This document shows, in pieces, positions 58,438 through 64,000 of a DNA stretch of 64,000 bases. The notes under the pieces were generated by a model. The model had not been told where the DNA came from and made no database searches. It worked only from the letters and a program-made list of their open reading frames with translations. Origin of the DNA: Chrysopilus asiliformis (taxonomy: Eukaryota > Arthropoda > Insecta > Diptera > Rhagionidae); contig OZ035962.1 in NCBI GenBank assembly GCA_964034945.1, positions 75,097,597-75,161,596 of the forward strand, given 5' to 3'. The position numbers were made by a program, and so were the translations under genes. How positions within the stretch are numbered: the stretch's first letter is position 1; every line of letters begins with the position of its first letter.

Positions 58438-59211
58438 AATTTTATTGTAATTTTACCCCTATTATCGTAGGAAACCATTTTCCTACGATAATAGGGGTAA
58501 AATTACACCGAGTCGTAATGGCTTAAAAGCTATGCATTTTTACTCATTTTGTGGCGTACAAAAGCCTCTTTTACGGGGGAACTTTAAGCTAAATAAGAAG
58601 TAAAAGTACAATACGGGTGTAATTTTACGACATGGATGTTTAAAATTACCACATTTTTGTTGTAATTTTCCTCCTATTTGGTAGCAAAACCGCGTCTTAA
58701 AGGTGTAATTTTACGACATTTTTTGTTTAAAATTACACCGAAAATGGTATTAGAATTTCTCGGCTTATACGGTCTGCAAAAACAAAAATATTATATTATT
58801 TTTGCGGATGTTTTCACATCCAAATATCCCGGGCATGTTTGCCATGTGGCAGGCGCCACACAGGATTTTGGTAGAGTAAAACTCGATTCGAGTATTTATA
58901 CTCCGATCCCACAAACCTTATGCGAATTATAAGGTTAAGGTTAAATTGTCCGTACAATAATGCAAAAATACCCTGCGAGCGTGTTTTTACACCAAAATGA
59001 GAGTAAAAATACGAATATTGGTCGAAATTTTACGCAAGGTTTAAAATTACCCTATTTCTAGTGTAAGATTAATGTTTTTTGGGTGATTTTACAACTTAAA
59101 TGGTGTGCGAGCTAAATTCTGATTTTTTTTCGAAATTTTACGACGTTTTTGCAAATTTACCCCGTTTTTACCCCATTTTTCGGTTTAAATTCAAATTCAT
59201 TTTCTACAGTG
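58438..59211. mobile_element. 774-bp TA-flanked TIR element with GTAATTTTAC motifs
   Basis: TA at 58436-58437 and 59212-59213. Ends CACTCTAGAAAAT and ATTTTCTACAGTG. GTAATTTTAC or its inverse GTAAAATTAC (some as TTAAAATTAC) recurs about ten times, spaced through the left two thirds. It contains a near-terminal perfect palindrome (58447-58506) and the 85-bp block shared with 32202-32295. No transposase. Confidence 0.8.
58447..58506. repeat. Perfect 60-bp palindrome (28-bp arms, 4-base loop)
   Basis: GTAATTTTACCCCTATTATC continues through GTAGGAAA, then CCAT, then the exact inverse ending GATAATAGGGGTAAAATTAC. No mismatch in 28 pairs. Confidence 0.95.
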
Positions 59212-59576
59212 TAGAATGTTTGTAGTTCACTTAAAAGCTAAAATTCATTTTTAATTTGAAACTTTATAAAAGCAAAGTTGGCAATTCTGGATTCATTTGA
59301 CTATGGTATGCAAATAAATTTTAGGCTTATGAAAATAGAGAAAGCATTAGTGTTTTTGGCCCATTTCTTTATACGGGCTTTTCAAGTAAGGCGCATTCTA
59401 TGGGATATATTTCTGTGACTTTAGCCCAACAACCCTACAGTAATGGCTGATTGGTATGGCAGGGCTGTGAATTTAAAGCGATATATGTATGTTAAAATTG
59501 TCTTCACCTGTTGGGAGTCTTAAAACCAAAACTTCTGTGTCAAAAATGAAGATTCTATTTCAATTTGATAAAAAAA

Positions 59577-60450
59577 AATATCAGTTGTGGTCAACACAAA
59601 ACTTTCTTCTACAAAATCTACGACCCTGCGCAATTTACGCTAGAGCCCTGTCGCGTTGTCAACCTAAGACGACCTCCCAATAAATTCTTGGTTTATTCAA
59701 AAATATCAAAAACGTACGAAATTTGAAATAACTTGAGAACTGTAAAAGATATCAATTTACGGTAAATGGCAAAAATGTAGAAAATGTTAACATCTTTAAT
59801 TATTCTTTTAACTGATTTGTCGAAAAACCGTTAGTTTGCAAATTATTCGCAAACATATGATTTTTTACATATTAATGAAAATATCTCAATAACGGTAAAA
59901 GATAACGGATAACGGTAAGAAACAAAATTGTGCAGAATTCACTTCATACATTCAGTCAGCAAAAACCCGTTAGTTTTCGAGATAATCGCAAAAAACTATT
60001 TTTTTTTTGGAAATAACGGTTTATCTCGATAACAGGTGGAGATATCGAGTTATAGCTAAAGAAAAAAGTGTGGGAAATTTTATTTTCTCCAAGTTTTGTC
60101 ATACTTAAAAACCCGTAGTTTGGGAGTAAATCGAGAAAAACGAAATTGCGATTTTTGAAAAACCGCCATTTTGGATACTTCCAGTTAACGGATTTCCACC
60201 AAAAGTTGATAGGATCGTTCCATTTCAGGACCCAACATGCCTATAAAATTTCATGGCGCTAGCTCTATTAGTTTTTGAGAAATCTTGTACACAGACTGAC
60301 AGACAGACTGACAGACTGACAGACAGAAAGACATTTTTTAAATATGACTCCAATCGACTCAGGAGTGATCGGGAAATGTTTTTTAGGCAAAATTAAGAGG
60401 TCGAAATTTTTCATGAATACAATACTTTATTATACTCCGTAGAAGAAAGT
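59577..60450 (-). repeat. Family B, copy 3 (complete)
   Basis: AAAATATCAGTTGTGGTCAA to ATACTCCGTAGAAGAAAGT. Very close to copies 1 and 2; microsatellite (GACTGACA) at 60295-60335. It gives the uninterrupted sequence AATACAATACTTTATTATAC used to define the Helitron site. Confidence 0.9.
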
Positions 60451-60550
60451 AATGAAGGACTTGCAACAAACACGGGATAACTCCACTTTCGGAAAAAGGA
60501 GGTAATTCCAAAATTTACGAGATTTTCTCCCGCTCCAAATTGGTATTATT

Positions 60551-61406
60551 CAGTGACGTTTCTTCTAAGGTGCGAGGGTGTTCACTGCACACCCTACTGA
60601 AATCCAATATGTATCGGAAATCTATTGTTAATTAATTTCTTTTTTTTGTGCCAATTCTTTCGACAATTTACCAATGGCAATGGTTGCCTAAAGCACCCGC
60701 ACCCTACATTATCAACCTGTTTCTTTATCTTTCGATCTTTCGACCAACCAAGTGTTCTCCACTTTACAGCGAACCAAAGTAAAAATTGCTTGTGGCCTTC
60801 TTTCCTACTCGCCCCTTAGCGAAACACACTCGAAACGCAATACCGACTCTTTCGGTCGTTCGACCAACTCGAGTGTTCTCCAATTTACAGCGCACCAAAG
60901 CAAAGTAAAAACACATATGACTAAGTAAAAGTCTATAATAAAAAACGTTTCACCGCACACAAAGTTCACAAGAAGTAACCGCACACAACGATGAATTTGG
61001 GTGCTCCAGAAAAAGCCGCACGGCGAACCGATGCGATGTTGGTTGCTGCTTGCCGCGATGCTGCGAAACCCGACAATAGAAAACCGACCATCGCATGGCC
61101 GTTCGGCTGACGTGCTGATGCGTGTGGGTGTGTGTGCCAAGCAAAACAGCAATATTGCTTGCTCATCAGCTCAGTCGGTTTCTGATTTTACAGGTGTTCA
61201 GTTGGCTTTTGTGTATGAGAAATAATTAATTTAATATTATGGCTTGTGAATGCGGATGCGCAATCGAAAAATTGTTTGAGAAACCATTTTCTCTTCGTCT
61301 ATCACGTCCCGGACGTGATCCTGGATAAAACTAAGAGTAGACGTCTTATCATTTAACAGAAACTTAATATTGAACACCCTACTGAAAGCAGCACGCCACG
61401 TCACTG
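60551..61406. mobile_element. 856-bp hAT-type element, non-autonomous
   Basis: Exact 8-bp duplication GTATTATT at 60543-60550 and 61407-61414. Ends CAGTGACGT and ACGTCACTG are inverted, and ACACCCTACTGAAA occurs near both ends. An internal direct repeat (TTTCGACCAACCAAGTGTTC and GTTCGACCAACTCGAGTGTT) lies at about 60735 and 60858. Frames at 60805-61225 on both strands overlap and show no hAT transposase or BED domain. Confidence 0.9.
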
Positions 61407-63172
61407 GTATTATTGTATGATTATGGTGGCAAAACATGGGAAAAGGCATACACCATAAATTTTTTGATGAAGCTTAAAAACTAAATTTTTAAAACGTTTT
61501 TTTTGAATTTCCGAAAAATGGCAAGCGCTTCAATTTTAAAAATTAGTTTGACAAGGGATGGAAGAAGGATCGCTTACCCTATTATTTGACTCTTTTCGGT
61601 CAAATGTAAAAACTTTCAAAATATGCAATCAGTTTTGATCAGGCGCGACAAATATAGGGGAGATGGGGTGAAAAATCATGGTTGAATATAGGGTCATCTA
61701 CCCTGTCATAGTACTTTTAAAAAGAAATCTTTTGATTTTTGTTTCGTTTAAATCGGACTACTTGTTGCCGAGTTATGCCCTTGTTGGTAACAACTTTTGG
61801 CGAGTGCGAAACGGACTAATTGCTTGCTAATTTCGGTTCGAACTCTTGTTTTTATTGGAAAATTTCCAATTCGCTGTGACAAACTAATGAAACCGTGCTA
61901 GAATTACCATACTAATAAACCGTTTCGCACACTAAGTTAGTAACAGCTCATTGGTAAGGGTCAAACACTATAATTTCAAAATACTGATTTTTACAATATA
62001 AATACTTGTAGATCATAATTAACCTATAATAGTATTAAAGGAGCAAGCAAACAATTACTAGCCCCCTAGGAGGATGCCAAGGAAAAGATTGGGAAGCACT
62101 GGACTAGGCAAAGCTAAACCTACAGGTAGGTGGTAAGAGCTCAGAAGAACACAACGGTAAATGCCCTCGAGCCATCTTAATTAATTAAAATCTGCAATAC
62201 TTGAGAATCTTTGACAAAAGATCTCTAGTACCTCAAACCCGTCCGACCGACGCACTGTATAATGACAAAACGATGATTTTTCACGGACATCACCAGCAAA
62301 ATTATTAAAAATCCAATTTTCTCCAGAGACAAACCCTCGAGGGGCGAATAAAAAAATGGCAAAATTATTAAGTGGATAAGATTTATGATTGTTTGAAGTT
62401 GTTCCACTTTCTATGCGCTGGGTTTGGCCTGTCATGATAATTATAATTCATTGCAGATCTAGCAAGTGTTTTAGGGTGGTGAAAAATGAAGGTGGGTAGT
62501 TTATTAGGTAATGTGCTCGCGGTCGCAAGGACACATGAAACAAAGATAATCATGAAGAATACTTATTTGTTCTTGCCTTTTTCAAGTTTATTTCATTGTC
62601 ATACTAATGAATATGACTAGCGCTGCTTCATTTTCTCATCATTATCCAATTATTCAACACCATATTTATGTCAAAGACGAACATTTAAAAGCGAAATTGC
62701 GGGTTTAAATGCCGCAATCCTTTTCATATTATTTTCTTCTCATTTAAATTATTCCTCAAATCGAGACATGAAAGAAAACATTGTTTCACAAACAGTAGAA
62801 GTATCAACTTAGGCAAAAAAAAAAACTATTTTTGCTAAGTACATATTTCGAAAAACATATTTTTGGTTAATTTGTGAAGATTTAAAAATGCGACTTTTCT
62901 TTAAGAATTTCTTTAAGAATTTTTGATTAGTAAAAAATACTAGATTTAAACATTTTAAGTTTGAAAAACATTATTACGGTCGAAAACTTAATTTTTCCGA
63001 ACTTAACGAAGTATGTAAGACTTGTGGGCTGGTTATGTTATTGATCATACTTTGAACTAAATTTGACCAAATTGTTATTTAAAACATAAGAAAACCTACA
63101 ATTGTCAGGCCCAATCGTCAAATATATGAGGCGAAATGCAATGCAATCTAGCATGAAAACGTATTAGAATTA
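61407..63172. other. Non-coding stretch with repeat F remnant
   Basis: 61575-61690 is the inverse of repeat F at 39893-40020. 63083-63125 (AAAACATAAGAAAACCTACA, GTCAGGCCCAATCG) is an inverted family A' tail. No gene-like frame. Confidence 0.5.
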
Positions 63173-63532
63173 CACTCAGAGAAAAAATTGGTCGTATACA
63201 TAGATAAAATCATTGTTAAATTAACAAAATTGTTATCCTATATCAGCCAACAAAATAATTTTGTTACATTGTGAAAGGGAAATTTATTCTCTGGTAAATG
63301 AAAAATTGGTTATATGGATAAAATTATTATTAAATTAACCAAATTTTTGTTTTAATCACAAAAAAATTGTCTTGGAGAGAAATCTTTATTCAACAAAAAA
63401 ATTGTTATTTTAACAAAAATAAACTTACAAATGAAGTTTTGTGACAAAAAATTGCTATATTTACAAATTTTTGTTTTCAACAAAACAAATTTTATCAAAA
63501 GAACGAGGGTTTTGTTATTATTTTTTTGACTG
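63173..63532 (+). mobile_element. 360-bp TA-flanked AT-rich element
   Basis: TA at 63171-63172 and 63533-63534; left end CACTCAGAGAAAAAATTGGT, right end TTTTTTTGACTG. The interior is dominated by TTGTTAAATTAACAA-like inverse pairs and matches 47560-48013 inverted. Confidence 0.65.
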
Positions 63533-64000
63533 TAATAAGACCATTTCGTACACGCCATAGGCATTAAATCTAAGTATTAGATTGGTGAAGCACAGTATAG
63601 GACCCGTTTAAATGCACAACGATTTTTGTCGCAATTTACTTGCATTTATGCATTAAGTATCGATTTTTTTGGGAAAAATCGGCCTATTTTTTGACGGTTG
63701 AAAAAAACTAAAAAAATGATTAGAAGAAAACGCTTAATAGCTGTGCAAAATTTCAAAGAAATCGGTTGAGTGGTTATTGAGTAATCCCTGTCACCGATAT
63801 TGGAAACATAGTTTTAAGAAAATCGTGAATAAAGTTTCAAGTTATTTCGTAAATGTTTTAAATGCGACTGCACACATGACTTTAAAATCGCATAACGTCG
63901 GCAATTTTCGTCCGATCAACTTAATATTTTGAGAGATTAAAAAAGAATATACAAAAAAAAATCTATTTCTCCAGATTCTATTTACTAATTCAACTTGAAT
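63533..64000. other. Non-coding right edge
   Basis: AT-rich; contains AATTTCAAAGAAATCGGTTG and GTGGTTATTGAG, weakly like the module next to microsatellites elsewhere. No element boundary seen. Confidence 0.45.

Noticed and set aside
60805..61225. Several 64-115-codon frames on both strands within the hAT element
   Set aside because: They overlap in multiple frames, reflect GC-rich sequence without stops, and show no hAT dimerisation or BED domain.

Overview
The window reads as AT-rich, repeat-dense chromosomal DNA of an insect, most likely a fly (Diptera). The basis is one spliced gene fragment with GT-AG introns, a BEL/Pao retroelement, an irritans-type mariner, and many short cut-and-paste and rolling-circle elements. 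I see no prokaryotic operons, rRNA, CRISPR array or complete tRNA gene. The species call is inference; the repeat content is read directly from the sequence.

Layout. 1-5300 (minus) is an open, unbroken BEL/Pao polyprotein that runs off the left edge, preceded by a presumed leader/LTR (to about 6.3 kb) with a 90-bp tandem array. 7.3-8.1 kb is an 825-bp TA-flanked TIR element. 13.77-15.46 kb holds the only cellular gene seen: two phase-0 exons of a low-complexity, Ser-rich protein with a C-terminal membrane anchor. Its 5' exons are not found, and its last intron carries two MITEs. From 16 kb to the right edge I find no other convincing host gene. The DNA is a layered set of non-autonomous elements: foldback elements, piggyBac-type TTAA MITEs (13.98, 31.71, 48.18 and 52.08 kb), TA-flanked TIR elements (20.42, 47.56, 58.44 and 63.17 kb), a TAA-flanked MITE pair (37.66 and 57.48 kb), a hAT element with an 8-bp target duplication (60.55 kb), two broken mariner-like elements (45.35 and 54.84 kb), and several high-copy dispersed families named here A, A', B, E, F and G.

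Three rolling-circle (Helitron-type) insertions can be bounded to the base from 5'-TC, 3'-CTAG and A/T insertion sites: 19400-21534 (interrupted by a TA-flanked element), 35355-36098 (minus) and 51488-55966. The last splits a family B repeat into 50643-51487 and 55967-55994, and itself received a piggyBac MITE, a family A repeat and a mariner, so a relative insertion order can be read. No multi-gene system is present. The most interesting material is this nested structure, the tRNA-like units inside the large Helitron, the palindrome-rich families, and the unrecognised tail-anchored gene.
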